Notes under the pieces: model-generated
Database searches by the model: none
What the model saw: the letters and a program-made list of their open reading frames with translations, nothing else
Told to the model about the DNA's origin: nothing
NCBI GenBank assembly: GCA_945877235.1
Contig: CAMCRF010000013.1
Span: 1-41,808, forward strand
Reading direction: 5' to 3'
DNA from: Bordetella parapertussis
GTDB lineage: Bacteria; Pseudomonadota; Gammaproteobacteria; Burkholderiales; Burkholderiaceae_A
DNA length: 41,808 nt
Shown here: in pieces, positions 1 to 7,576 of the stretch
Position numbering within the stretch: position 1 is the stretch's first letter
Layout: every line of letters starts with the position of its first letter
Made by a program: the position numbers and the translations under genes

Positions 1-356
1 TCATTCTTGTTGCCCAGGTATTTGTCGTGGGCCTTGGTCTGGTAGTTGTGCTGCACCACCTGGACGGCCTTGGTCTCATCGCGCAGGGCCCAGAGCTTGG
101 CCACGTCGTCTAGGCAGATCATGTCGCCATCGGCAAAGATGGCCCAGCCGTCGAAGTCCATGAGCCAGGGGGTCAGAAAGCGGGAGTAGATGAAGGCATT
201 GCTGCCATCGGTGTGGGTCTCACTGAAACCCTTGAGTGCACCCAGGACCAGCGGCGTGAAGCTCACCGGCGCGGAGGCTTTTTCTAGAATGCTCTGGCAG
301 AAGGTGTGATAGGCCACAGCCTCACGCTGATCAAATCCAATGGCAATGCGAATCAT
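1..356 (-). CDS. GT-A-like sugar transferase, partial (C-terminus outside window)
   Basis: The visible N-terminal 118 residues begin MIRIAIGFDQREAVAYH and contain FADGDM, a DxD-like metal/nucleotide-sugar motif, as in small GT8-like glycosyltransferases of surface-polysaccharide clusters. The reading frame runs off the left edge, so total length and acceptor are unknown. The start ATG (354-356) overlaps the vapC stop codon as ATGA, so it is probably translated from the same message as vapBC. Family level is moderately sure; the sugar donor is not inferable. Confidence 0.72.
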   Translation of the reverse strand, partial: MIRIAIGFDQREAVAYHTFCQSILEKASAPVSFTPLVLGALKGFSETHTDGSNAFIYSRFLTPWLMDFDGWAIFADGDMICLDDVAKLWALRDETKAVQVVQHNYQTKAHDKYLGNKN

Positions 357-793
357 GATGTCTGCTTTCTTCTTGAATGGGGAGGATCACTTGGCTTGAG
401 CCAGTTTTCTACCTGAAGTGCCGGCACGCGTGTGAATTCTCGAACGTTATTTGTGACGAGGGTCAAAGATTCACTTCGGGCATGGCCCGCAATATGCAAG
501 TCGTTTTCGCCTATCACCTTGCCCTTGCCCACCAGCACAGCCTGAATCGAACCATAGTGAAAGGCCGCCTTGTCCTTGTAGGGCAACACCACGAGACGGC
601 TGCAGAGGTCCTCAATGTGGCGAAGGTTTTGCAGCGATGCTTGGCTGCGCTCCGCACCAAACACCAATTCACCGAGAGCGATGGTCGAGATTGCAATCTC
701 TGCGGCGTGCGCATTAAAGGCTTCCAAGAGGGACTCGGGGCGCCTATTCATGGCGTAAATCACGATGTTGGTGTCAAGCAAATAACGAATCAT
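353..793 (-). CDS. vapC: VapC-type PIN-domain ribonuclease toxin
   Basis: 146-aa PIN-domain protein, the normal length for VapC/MvpT toxins. The acidic metal-binding residues are in place: D7 in LLDTNIVIY, E42 in GELVFGAE and D98 in GENDLHIAGHA, followed by the VTNNVREF segment typical of the VapC/MvpT branch. VapC toxins cut RNA (in this branch usually initiator tRNA) when released from VapB; that target is family knowledge, not seen here. It overlaps vapB upstream by 4 bp and the glycosyltransferase downstream by 4 bp. All catalytic residues are present, so it is probably active. Confidence 0.93.
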   Translation of the reverse strand: MIRYLLDTNIVIYAMNRRPESLLEAFNAHAAEIAISTIALGELVFGAERSQASLQNLRHIEDLCSRLVVLPYKDKAAFHYGSIQAVLVGKGKVIGENDLHIAGHARSESLTLVTNNVREFTRVPALQVENWLKPSDPPHSRRKQTS

Positions 794-1026
794 TCGAGTC
801 CGCCACGAACCTGAGGTGACTGTGTTCCACGCTCCATGTGCAATTCTTTCGGTAGTGGTGAACAGTCTCCAAAGAAGCTGTCCCAGAGCTGATCTACCGG
901 TGTAATCACGCGCTCCTGCCCAACTACTCTCACCTCGACCTTCTTCACATGATCAGGGAGGCGCGCCTCTGAGGAAATACGCACGGCTTGAGATCGATTA
1001 CTCCTGAAAACGCTCGAGATGGCCAT
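790..1026 (-). CDS. vapB: VapB-type antitoxin (AbrB/MazE-like fold)
   Basis: 78-aa protein with the VapB N-terminus (SVFRSNRSQAVRIS), a swapped-hairpin AbrB-like DNA-binding domain, followed by VRVVGQERVITP and a C-terminal toxin-binding tail that contains the conserved WDSFF. VapB neutralises VapC and, with it, represses its own promoter. The start is supported by a strong AGGAGGG ribosome-binding site about 8 nt upstream. The stop overlaps the vapC start as ATGA, which sets the antitoxin-toxin ratio by coupling. Confidence 0.92.
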   Translation of the reverse strand: MAISSVFRSNRSQAVRISSEARLPDHVKKVEVRVVGQERVITPVDQLWDSFFGDCSPLPKELHMERGTQSPQVRGGLE

Positions 1027-1047
1027 TGAATGAACCCTCCTTTGGGT

Positions 1048-1057
1048 GGGATATCCC
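1048..1057. promoter_or_regulatory. GGGATATCCC palindrome before vapB, candidate operator
   Basis: Perfect 10-bp palindrome in the 36-bp gap between the tolC-type gene and vapB, about 22-31 bp upstream of the vapB start and just upstream of its AGGAGGG ribosome-binding site. VapBC complexes autoregulate through inverted repeats at this position, so it is a plausible operator. A promoter would have to lie partly in the end of the upstream gene. No T-tract follows, so it is not a terminator. Confidence 0.4.
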
Positions 1058-1062
1058 TATTG

Positions 1063-2415
1063 TTATCTCTCAGGGCCCACCGCAAACCACTCATTGACCT
1101 GCCGCATCAAGTCCTCATCGGCTGCACCCACGAGGGAGCGAAGACGGATCCAGGCCAGAACGGTCTGATAGCGGGCCTTCGAGAGGTCCAACGCTGCCTG
1201 AAGCTGCTTTTGCTCTGCGGCCAAGACATCCAGAGAACGCCTCGATCCAGCAGCGAAACTTCGCGCATTGGCGATGACCGCTTCATCTGCCGAGGACTTT
1301 GCTCTTTCCAAAGCCCGAACCATCGCAATGCCCTCTTGGATGGCTGTGTGCTGCTGTCGCACCTCAATCTCAAGGGCGTTGCGGGTCTGTTCCAGCAGCT
1401 CTTGAGCGGCAGTCATCTCTGCCGCCGTCTGGCGAATTCTTGAGGATGGAATTCCTCCTTGGTACAGCGGAACCGTCAGCTGAATACCAATGGCCTGGGT
1501 TTGGGTTTTCGAATTGACAAAGTAGGCATCGTCACTGCTGCTGCGTGAAGCCTGCACCACGAGATCTAGGGTGGGAAAGCGCTCGTACTTTGCAGCAGAC
1601 GCCGAGATTTCTGCTGCCTGCAGCCGTGCTGCGCGACTCTGAAGCCTCGGAGCCTGAGCTAGCACACGCTCCAGCCAGGGCGTGAGCGGGCCGGGCTCGA
1701 GCGTTTCAGGTTGAAAGCGGGTCAGGGAGAGGGCGGCAACGGACTTAATTGATCTGCCAAGCTGTGCCTCGAGCTCGACCTTTGCTGTGAGCACTGCTCG
1801 GCGGGCCTGAAGTGCGGTCGCTTCGAGACGGTCGACCTGGGCCTGGGTTTCAAGAATATCGGTTCGAATGCCTTGCCCGGCGGCAAAGGCCTTTGTGGCA
1901 GCATCGAGCTGCACACGCGTGCTTTCCAGCTGACGAGTGGTCAGGGCCAGCTGCTCCTGGATGAGTAGGAAGTTAAAGTAGGCGCTGGCATACCGGTCCG
2001 CCAGAACCTGCCGTTCGGTTTGAAGATCGGCCTCAACACCCTGGACCTGTGCCTTGGCTTGATTCAGGCCAGCCCAGAGTTTGGGCTGATAAATGGGCTG
2101 ACGCACGCTCAGGGTGTCGCTCTCCGAGAGGTAAGACTGGCGGGGCTGGTCGACTCCATTGTCGGTTCGCCGTTGCCAGAGTTGGTAGCGTGTGGAGGAG
2201 AGCGAGGCATTGGGCAGAAGCCTGGCCTGCGACTGCACCACGGCCTCGCGCTGCCCCTCTGCCGAGGCCTGTGCGGCCCGAAGCTGGTGATCGTTTAAGG
2301 CCGCCAGCTGAAAACCCGTTAAAAACCCGACCGGCGCAGGAGAACTCGCATAGACATTGGTCCCAAAGGCCTGGGCGACAAACGCCAAGCCTAGGGCAGT
2401 TGCACGAAGGATCAT
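1063..2415 (-). CDS. TolC-family outer-membrane factor of type I secretion
   Basis: 450-aa protein with a Sec signal peptide (about residues 1-24, ending VYASS) and the two long coiled-coil repeats of TolC/PrtF proteins: SYLSESDTLSVRQPIYQ in the first half and QAIGIQLTVPLYQGG in the second, each followed by Ala/Gln-rich helices. It would form the trimeric outer-membrane channel through which the type I substrate leaves the cell. It is the last gene of the operon, starting 3 bp after the HlyD-type gene stops. Length is normal for the family. The closest functional models are PrtF/AprF and RsaF. Confidence 0.93.
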   Translation of the reverse strand: MILRATALGLAFVAQAFGTNVYASSPAPVGFLTGFQLAALNDHQLRAAQASAEGQREAVVQSQARLLPNASLSSTRYQLWQRRTDNGVDQPRQSYLSESDTLSVRQPIYQPKLWAGLNQAKAQVQGVEADLQTERQVLADRYASAYFNFLLIQEQLALTTRQLESTRVQLDAATKAFAAGQGIRTDILETQAQVDRLEATALQARRAVLTAKVELEAQLGRSIKSVAALSLTRFQPETLEPGPLTPWLERVLAQAPRLQSRAARLQAAEISASAAKYERFPTLDLVVQASRSSSDDAYFVNSKTQTQAIGIQLTVPLYQGGIPSSRIRQTAAEMTAAQELLEQTRNALEIEVRQQHTAIQEGIAMVRALERAKSSADEAVIANARSFAAGSRRSLDVLAAEQKQLQAALDLSKARYQTVLAWIRLRSLVGAADEDLMRQVNEWFAVGPER

Positions 2416-2418
2416 GGG

Positions 2419-3501
2419 TTACTCCTCCCTCATGCTGGCATTGATTCGACGCGTCAACGGAGCGGCCAAGTACTCCAACAGTGTCCTGCTCCCGGTTTTG
2501 ACCACGACCTGAACCGGCATGCCAGGCTGCATTTGTCGTTTGCCCAGGAGCTCCATTCCGGAGGGTGTCACCGACACCCTCGCAAGATAATAGGGCATGC
2601 CCGTCTTGGGTTCCGTCAGGACATCCTGCGAGACCGACTCGAGTGCCCCCTCGACCACCAACTGAGGTGCGTGCGAGAAGGTCATGAACATGATGTCCAC
2701 GGGGTCACCCGGCCGAATACGGTCAATGAGATTGGGCATGACCTGAGCCTCGATGATGAGCGACTCACGCGCGGGCACAATGTCCATGATCTTTTGCGCC
2801 CCTTGAACCACGGCCCCTGCCGACCCCACCTGCAGCCCCACCACTTGGCCATCTGCTGGCGAGTAAATACGCTTTCGCTCCAAATCTCTGCGCGCCAGAG
2901 CCAGCTTTTCCTCAGCGGCCATGATTTCGTGGCCCAGTTGCAAGACACTCTGCTCTGCTCTCACTTTCTGGGTTGCAAGTTCCTGAAGTGCAGACTCGAG
3001 CTCAGAGATTCTGCGCTCCATGTCAAGTTTCTGGTTTACCGGCGCATAGCCATCTTTAACCAGGTCAAGCAGGCCAGCATATTCTCTCCTAAGGAGCGCC
3101 AGCTGCGCCTCTCGGTTTGGTCGGAGCTTCTCATAGCCCATCACCATGGCTTGCTGCCCTTTGAGATTCTCTTTGAGAGCAGCAAGGCTTGAGATTGAGG
3201 TTTCGACTTGTGCCCTGGCCGTGCTATCACCCAGGCGGAGCAGAAGTTGCCCCTCCTTCACCAGGTCGCCCTCGCGCACGAGGATTTCTGCAACCGTACC
3301 CCCTTCGGGGTGCTGGACCGGTTTGCGCTTGGTGTCTAGCACCACCGTTCCCATGGTGGGAACCCCCTCGTCGAGAGGCACAACAGCCGCCCAAAGCAAA
3401 AAACCCCCGAACCCTACCCCAAGCACCCAGAAGGCGAGCTTCGAGAGCCGGGAGGTGTCGGAGAGCTTGGAGAGTTCTGGGTCAATGTCTTCTTGGCTCA
3501 T
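2419..3501 (-). CDS. HlyD-family periplasmic adaptor of type I secretion
   Basis: 360-aa membrane-fusion protein. A short cytoplasmic N-terminus is followed by one membrane segment (about residues 24-43), a split lipoyl domain (HPEGGTVAEILVREGD and IYSPADGQVVGLQVGSAGAVV), a coiled-coil hairpin between them, and the C-terminal beta-barrel region (MPGMPVQVVVKTG-like end QPGMPVQVVVKTGSRT). This is the PrtE/AprE layout and is shorter than HlyD of hemolysin systems. It links the inner-membrane ABC exporter to the TolC-type channel. The start overlaps the end of the preceding ABC gene by 4 bp. Confidence 0.94.
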   Translation of the reverse strand: MSQEDIDPELSKLSDTSRLSKLAFWVLGVGFGGFLLWAAVVPLDEGVPTMGTVVLDTKRKPVQHPEGGTVAEILVREGDLVKEGQLLLRLGDSTARAQVETSISSLAALKENLKGQQAMVMGYEKLRPNREAQLALLRREYAGLLDLVKDGYAPVNQKLDMERRISELESALQELATQKVRAEQSVLQLGHEIMAAEEKLALARRDLERKRIYSPADGQVVGLQVGSAGAVVQGAQKIMDIVPARESLIIEAQVMPNLIDRIRPGDPVDIMFMTFSHAPQLVVEGALESVSQDVLTEPKTGMPYYLARVSVTPSGMELLGKRQMQPGMPVQVVVKTGSRTLLEYLAAPLTRRINASMREE

Positions 3502-5198
3502 GGTTGAGATCTTCCTGCCTGTATTGTCTGAATGTGCTGAAGGAATTCCTCCCGACTGCCCGAATAACCGATGCGCCCTGCCTTCATGTAGAGCACGCGA
3601 TCGGCCACCTGAAGCACCGAGGGCCGGTGACTGATGAGTACCACGGTGGCCCCCCTGGACTTGGCGTTTCTGACCGCTTGCAAGAGTGCGAGCTCGCCTG
3701 CCTCATCGAGGCTGGCATTCGGCTCGTCGAGCACCAGGAGTTTGGGGTCTCCATAGAGTGCCCGAGCCAGGGCAACCCGCTGACGCTGCCCCCCCGAGAG
3801 ATGCCCCGCCTGTTCCCCGATGACGGTGTCATAGCCTTGAGGCAGCCTCAGCACGAACTCATGAATACCCACGGCAGATGCCGCAGCAATCACGCGAGTG
3901 GGATCGGGCTGACCCAGGCGTGCGATGTTTTCTGCCACCGTGCCTTTGAACAGATCTACCTCTTGGGGCAGGTAGCCTAAGGACTGTCCGAGGCTATGCC
4001 GATCGAGGTCCTCAAGTTTTTGATCTCCAAGCCAGAGCTCACCAGTGGTCTGGGGCCAGATGCCCACCAGCACCTTACCCAGGGTGGACTTGCCCGCCCC
4101 CGAGGGCCCCAGGACCACAGTGACCTGCCCGTTTGGAATGTCGACATTGACGTCTGAGAGGATGGCTCTGCCTTCTTCTCCGGCCTGCACCGAAGGCGCG
4201 CGGGCCGTGAGCCCTTTTAATCGGATGGACTCCTCTAGCCTTGGCTGCGCACCCTGCGATTCCCAGGGCGGATTGTCTCGGAGCAGCTCCTCTAAACGGT
4301 CCAACGCGGAACGCGCCATGGCAAAACCCTTCCAGCCCCCCATGAGCGCATCAACTGGGGCCGTGGTTCTGCCCATGAGCAGACTGGCTGCGATCATGGC
4401 CCCCAGAGTAATTTCGCCCTCAATGGCCAGAAGCGCGCCCGCGCCCAGTGCCAAGGAATTTAAGAGGTAGCGGATTTGCTTGGTGCTGGCATTCATGCGC
4501 TCTTGCACCTCTTCGGAGTGGGCTTGACTTTGAAGAAAGCCCACCTGCTTAGACCACCATCGGCGCTTGAGGTTGGGCACCATCCCATGGGCCTCAAGCA
4601 CCTCTGCATTGCGCAGCTTGGTGAACAAAAAATTGTTTAAGTCACGCTCTTCCTCGATGGTGGTCTCCACCATGTCTTTGGTCAGTCGAGTGGACCAGAC
4701 TGCAAGGGCCACCAGAAAGACCAGAAAACCCACCGCCAGCCAACCCAGCGCGGGATGCAGCATGAACATGACCGCCAGATAAAACGGTGTCCATGGGCCA
4801 TCCAGAAATCCGTTCAGGCCGGCCCCCGTCATCCATTGGCGAATGGCCGCAAGATCACTGAAGGCCTGCAGGGGATTGCGGTTCGAGGCCTTCAGACGCT
4901 CACTGAAGAGCGCCTGAAAAATGGGAGGGCTCAGGGCCTGATCAATGCGAACGCTCACGGCATTGGTGATTCGGCTGCGAAGGTACTCCCCTAGAGCCTG
5001 CACGCCGTAGAGCACCAGCACAATGAGCGAGACCACCAACAGTGTGATTTCGCTCTGGCTGATCATGATGCGATCGAAGATCTGCAGCATGTAGATGGTG
5101 GGCAGCAGCATCAGCAGGTTGACCACCGCTGAGATCAGGACCAGCGTGATCAATTCACCCTTGAACTTCTGAAGCATGGCGCGGGCAATGGTGTTCAT
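3498..5198 (-). CDS. PrtD-type type I secretion ABC exporter (second copy)
   Basis: 566-aa half-transporter: six-helix membrane domain (about residues 18-275) followed by an ATPase domain. Walker A GPSGAGKST is at 364-372, the Q-loop at YLPQEVDLF, the signature LSGGQRQRVALARAL from 467, Walker B LLVLDEPNASLD and the H-loop ISHRPS. All nucleotide-binding motifs are intact. There is no C39-like N-terminal domain, so it belongs to the PrtD/AprD/RsaD branch that exports proteases and S-layer proteins. It overlaps the first ABC gene by 4 bp and is colinear with it (Walker A and signature at the same residue numbers), so the pair probably arose by duplication. Confidence 0.94.
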   Translation of the reverse strand: MNTIARAMLQKFKGELITLVLISAVVNLLMLLPTIYMLQIFDRIMISQSEITLLVVSLIVLVLYGVQALGEYLRSRITNAVSVRIDQALSPPIFQALFSERLKASNRNPLQAFSDLAAIRQWMTGAGLNGFLDGPWTPFYLAVMFMLHPALGWLAVGFLVFLVALAVWSTRLTKDMVETTIEEERDLNNFLFTKLRNAEVLEAHGMVPNLKRRWWSKQVGFLQSQAHSEEVQERMNASTKQIRYLLNSLALGAGALLAIEGEITLGAMIAASLLMGRTTAPVDALMGGWKGFAMARSALDRLEELLRDNPPWESQGAQPRLEESIRLKGLTARAPSVQAGEEGRAILSDVNVDIPNGQVTVVLGPSGAGKSTLGKVLVGIWPQTTGELWLGDQKLEDLDRHSLGQSLGYLPQEVDLFKGTVAENIARLGQPDPTRVIAAASAVGIHEFVLRLPQGYDTVIGEQAGHLSGGQRQRVALARALYGDPKLLVLDEPNASLDEAGELALLQAVRNAKSRGATVVLISHRPSVLQVADRVLYMKAGRIGYSGSREEFLQHIQTIQAGRSQP

Positions 5199-6883
5199 GC
5201 GCTGGGCTTGGCCTTCATTTCAGAGAGAACGGTTTGGGTGGGACCAAAGACCACCGGCTTGCCCTCCTTCAGAACCAATAGAAGGTCGGAAGTCGCCAGA
5301 ATTTCTGGTCGATGCGTAATGAGCACCAGGGTGGCGCCTCTTGCTTTGGCTTTTGTCATCGCCCGCGCGAGCGCGTCGTCTCCGGCGGTGTCCAGACTGG
5401 CATTGGGCTCATCAAGCACGATGAGCTGGGGGTCTCCATAAAAAGCCCGAGCCAGACCAATGCGCTGGCGCTGGCCGCCCGAGAGCCGGGCGCCATCCGC
5501 ACCCAGTTGAGTCTGAAGGCCCTGAGGCAAGTCTGCCAAGACGGTGTTGAGCCCCGTTTGTTCAATGGCGCTCGCCAGCTTCTGTTCATCCACATCGCCA
5601 AATCGGGCGATGTTCTCGGCCACTGTGCCGTCAAATAGCTCTACATCTTGGGGGAGATACCCCAGATGGGGGCCGAGTTGCTCTTTCGGCCAACGCGAAA
5701 TACTGGCCCCATCCAGCCGAACCTCGCCCAGCCGAGGGGCCCAAATGCCCGTGATGAGCCGAGCCAGGCTGCTCTTACCGGACCCGGAAGGGCCCACCAC
5801 AGCCAAGACTTGACCGGGCTGCAGGGTGAAGGAGAGGTCTAGCAGGATGGTGGTCTTGGTGCCCGGGGCCACGACGGTTGCGCCCTTGAGTTCGAGCTGA
5901 CCCTTTGGGGGCGGAAGCTCCATGGCCTCGGCTGGGCCTGGAATTTTGGCCATGAAGTCGCGAAGGCGCTGAAGGCTGTCGTATGCCACTGCAATTTGCT
6001 TCCAGCTGGTGATGAGCTGCATCATGGGGCGAATGGCAATGGCTCCAATGAGCTTGGCCACAATCAGCATGGCGCCCGCAGCGGGGCTCAACACCCCGAT
6101 GAGCGTGAGGAAAGTGCCCACGCCCAAGAGGGCGGACCCCTGAACCAGCATGACCATTTTGGTGCTGGCCATGCCCAGGCCTTGGACATTGGTGGCCTGC
6201 GCCTGCTTGATGAGATACTGCCTCTGAACCATTTCCCAGCGGGCCTGCACCGCAGCCTGCATACCCATGGCTGCAACGGCCTCCGCACTTCGAACCGTCT
6301 CGGACGCGTAGGTGGTGGCTACTTGGTTGCGTTCCATGGCGTCCGCCATCACGGGCCGGACGGAACGTTCGGTGACAAAAGAGATGAGAAGGCTGAGTAA
6401 CGCCCCGACTAGCGATAGGACTCCCATGACCGGGTGAATGAAGAAGATGAGACCCAGCAGGCAGAGACCAATGGGGGCATCCAGGATGACGCCAGCCGTT
6501 GGGGAGGCCAGAAACTGGCGCACTTGCCGAAAGTCTGTGAGCGCCATTTTGGCGCCCGGAAAGCCTGCAAGGTTCGCCTTGAAAGTGGCATCAAAGACCT
6601 TTTGCCCCATGCGTTCCGCGAGTCGAACGGAGGCGGCAGAGAGCACCCGCTGGCGAACCCACTCGAGGGCCGCACTCATCATCAGAAAGAGCACGAGGAG
6701 CAGGGTGACCATGGCGAGCGTCCATTCACTGCGGGCCGTGACCACAGGCCCATAGACCTCCCGCATGTAGGCGATAGGCGTGAGCGCTAAAAAGCCCGTG
6801 AAGATGGAGATGAAGAAAGCCAAAACCACATAGGGCTTGAGGCTGAGCAGGGCCTCGTCTAGCTCTGGGCGCTTGGCTTTCAT
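5195..6883 (-). CDS. PrtD-type type I secretion ABC exporter (first copy)
   Basis: 562-aa half-transporter with membrane helices in residues 18-275 and an ATPase domain: Walker A GPSGSGKSS at 364-372, YLPQDVELF Q-loop, LSGGQRQRIGLARAF from 467, LIVLDEPNASLD Walker B, ITHRPE H-loop. Like its downstream neighbour it has no peptidase-like N-terminal domain. Two complete PrtD-type exporters with one adaptor and one outer-membrane protein is unusual; they could form a heterodimer or two exporters of different substrate range (for example the 2513-aa and 887-aa proteins). It overlaps the TnpB-like gene by 4 bp. Confidence 0.94.
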   Translation of the reverse strand: MKAKRPELDEALLSLKPYVVLAFFISIFTGFLALTPIAYMREVYGPVVTARSEWTLAMVTLLLVLFLMMSAALEWVRQRVLSAASVRLAERMGQKVFDATFKANLAGFPGAKMALTDFRQVRQFLASPTAGVILDAPIGLCLLGLIFFIHPVMGVLSLVGALLSLLISFVTERSVRPVMADAMERNQVATTYASETVRSAEAVAAMGMQAAVQARWEMVQRQYLIKQAQATNVQGLGMASTKMVMLVQGSALLGVGTFLTLIGVLSPAAGAMLIVAKLIGAIAIRPMMQLITSWKQIAVAYDSLQRLRDFMAKIPGPAEAMELPPPKGQLELKGATVVAPGTKTTILLDLSFTLQPGQVLAVVGPSGSGKSSLARLITGIWAPRLGEVRLDGASISRWPKEQLGPHLGYLPQDVELFDGTVAENIARFGDVDEQKLASAIEQTGLNTVLADLPQGLQTQLGADGARLSGGQRQRIGLARAFYGDPQLIVLDEPNASLDTAGDDALARAMTKAKARGATLVLITHRPEILATSDLLLVLKEGKPVVFGPTQTVLSEMKAKPSA

Positions 6884-7374
6884 TGACTTGCTCCCGCTTC
6901 AGACTTCACAAAGAACACCAGGCTAAAGCCCTCGGCCCCGCGCTGCAGGTGGATCTCTTTGAGCTCCCCGCCCTCAAAGAGCTGTTGTACCTCTGCAGAG
7001 ATTTTGAGATTCGGGCGCAGCCGGCCCTCCAGCGTGAAGATGGAGATCTGGCCATTGGTGAGGCTTACGGTGCGGCGGTCGAGCACCACCGGCAGCGCTG
7101 CGCCAAAAGACTCGGGCTTGAGTGGACTGGGGTTTGACTTGGCCGCAGCACTCACCACATAGATGGCGTTACTCACAAGCTGTGCCCCTAAGTCTGCAAA
7201 GGCCTCGCGCACGGGCTTGTAGGCCAGGTGGTGAAGGGCAATTCGGCTAAAGCAGCTGTGGCTAATGGCCACCTGGTAGGTGGCTTGGCAGGCCTGAGCA
7301 AACCGAACCTGCAGCGCAGACAGGCGCTTTAAGCCGGGTTCATCAAGGTTGAGGGGGATGGAGAGCCGCTGCAT
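6880..7374 (-). CDS. TnpB/OrfB-like N-terminal-half protein without nuclease domain
   Basis: 164-aa protein that, by eye, follows the N-terminal (WED/REC) half of one branch of IS605 OrfB/TnpB proteins: ALHHLAYKPVRE at 46-57, LGAQLVSNAIYVVSAAAKS at 62-80, VVLDRRTVSL at 96-105, ISIFTLEGRLR at 110-120, and a last strand pair ending SLVFFVKSE at 151-159. In TnpB the RuvC nuclease starts just after this point; here the protein ends and its stop overlaps the ABC exporter start by 4 bp. The reading frame is clean, so this is not an obvious pseudogene. It is the first gene of the type I secretion operon. No good ribosome-binding site precedes the ATG and no other in-frame start is available. Function is unknown; a nucleic-acid-binding regulator of the operon is one possibility. 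Confidence 0.6.
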   Translation of the reverse strand: MQRLSIPLNLDEPGLKRLSALQVRFAQACQATYQVAISHSCFSRIALHHLAYKPVREAFADLGAQLVSNAIYVVSAAAKSNPSPLKPESFGAALPVVLDRRTVSLTNGQISIFTLEGRLRPNLKISAEVQQLFEGGELKEIHLQRGAEGFSLVFFVKSEAGASQ

Positions 7375-7393
7375 GCGGCGCAGTGTAGCAGGT

Positions 7394-7419
7394 TTTCATA
7401 TAGGAGGTCATATATGAAA
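7394..7419. promoter_or_regulatory. 9-bp inverted repeat upstream of the secretion operon
   Basis: TTTCATATA (7394-7402) and TATATGAAA (7411-7419) form a perfect 9-bp inverted repeat around an 8-nt spacer. It lies 20-45 bp upstream of the first gene of the type I secretion operon. Its second half also contains the 10-bp palindrome TCATATATGA. It could be an operator or a small hairpin at the promoter; IS200/IS605 elements also carry hairpins at their ends, so a relic is possible. Confidence 0.45.
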
Positions 7420-7437
7420 CAACTCCGGGCTATCTGA
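7414..7437 (+). CDS. Possible 7-codon leader peptide (speculative)
   Basis: On the plus strand, AGGAGG (7402-7407) is followed after 6 nt by an ATG opening the seven-codon frame MKQLRAI ending in TGA. The ribosome-binding sequence is in the loop of the inverted repeat at 7394-7419. There is no plus-strand gene behind it (the following genes are on the minus strand), so it may be chance. Listed because the spacing is ideal. Confidence 0.12.
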   Translation: MKQLRAI

Positions 7438-7576
7438 CACCAGGTTTTGATAATCTCAAGCCGTCCGGATTCTTTAAATTTACCATGTCCTGCCCATGGG
7501 GGGAGGTCGACTAAACCCAAGACTTTTAATTCCGAAATGTAACCCTAACGAGAAATCTACGGCAAGCCGGCCACGT

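Noticed and set aside
452..467. TGTGA-N6-TCAAA, a one-mismatch CRP-like site
   Set aside because: It lies inside the vapC coding sequence with no promoter role that makes sense there; probably chance.
1048..1057. GGGATATCCC as terminator of the secretion operon or vapBC
   Set aside because: No T-tract follows on either strand; an operator is more likely.
6880..7374. Intact IS200/IS605 insertion sequence
   Set aside because: No tnpA, no RuvC part, no element ends on both sides, and the gene is fused into the secretion operon by a 4-bp overlap.
7447..7459. TTGA-N5-TCAA resembling an FNR box upstream of the secretion operon
   Set aside because: The spacer is one base short of the FNR consensus (TTGA-N6-TCAA) and the local regulator has CRP-type, not FNR-type, recognition residues.
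7329..7520. 63-residue minus-strand open frame overlapping the start of the TnpB-like gene
   Set aside because: No ribosome-binding site, no family resemblance, and it overlaps the better-supported gene in another frame.
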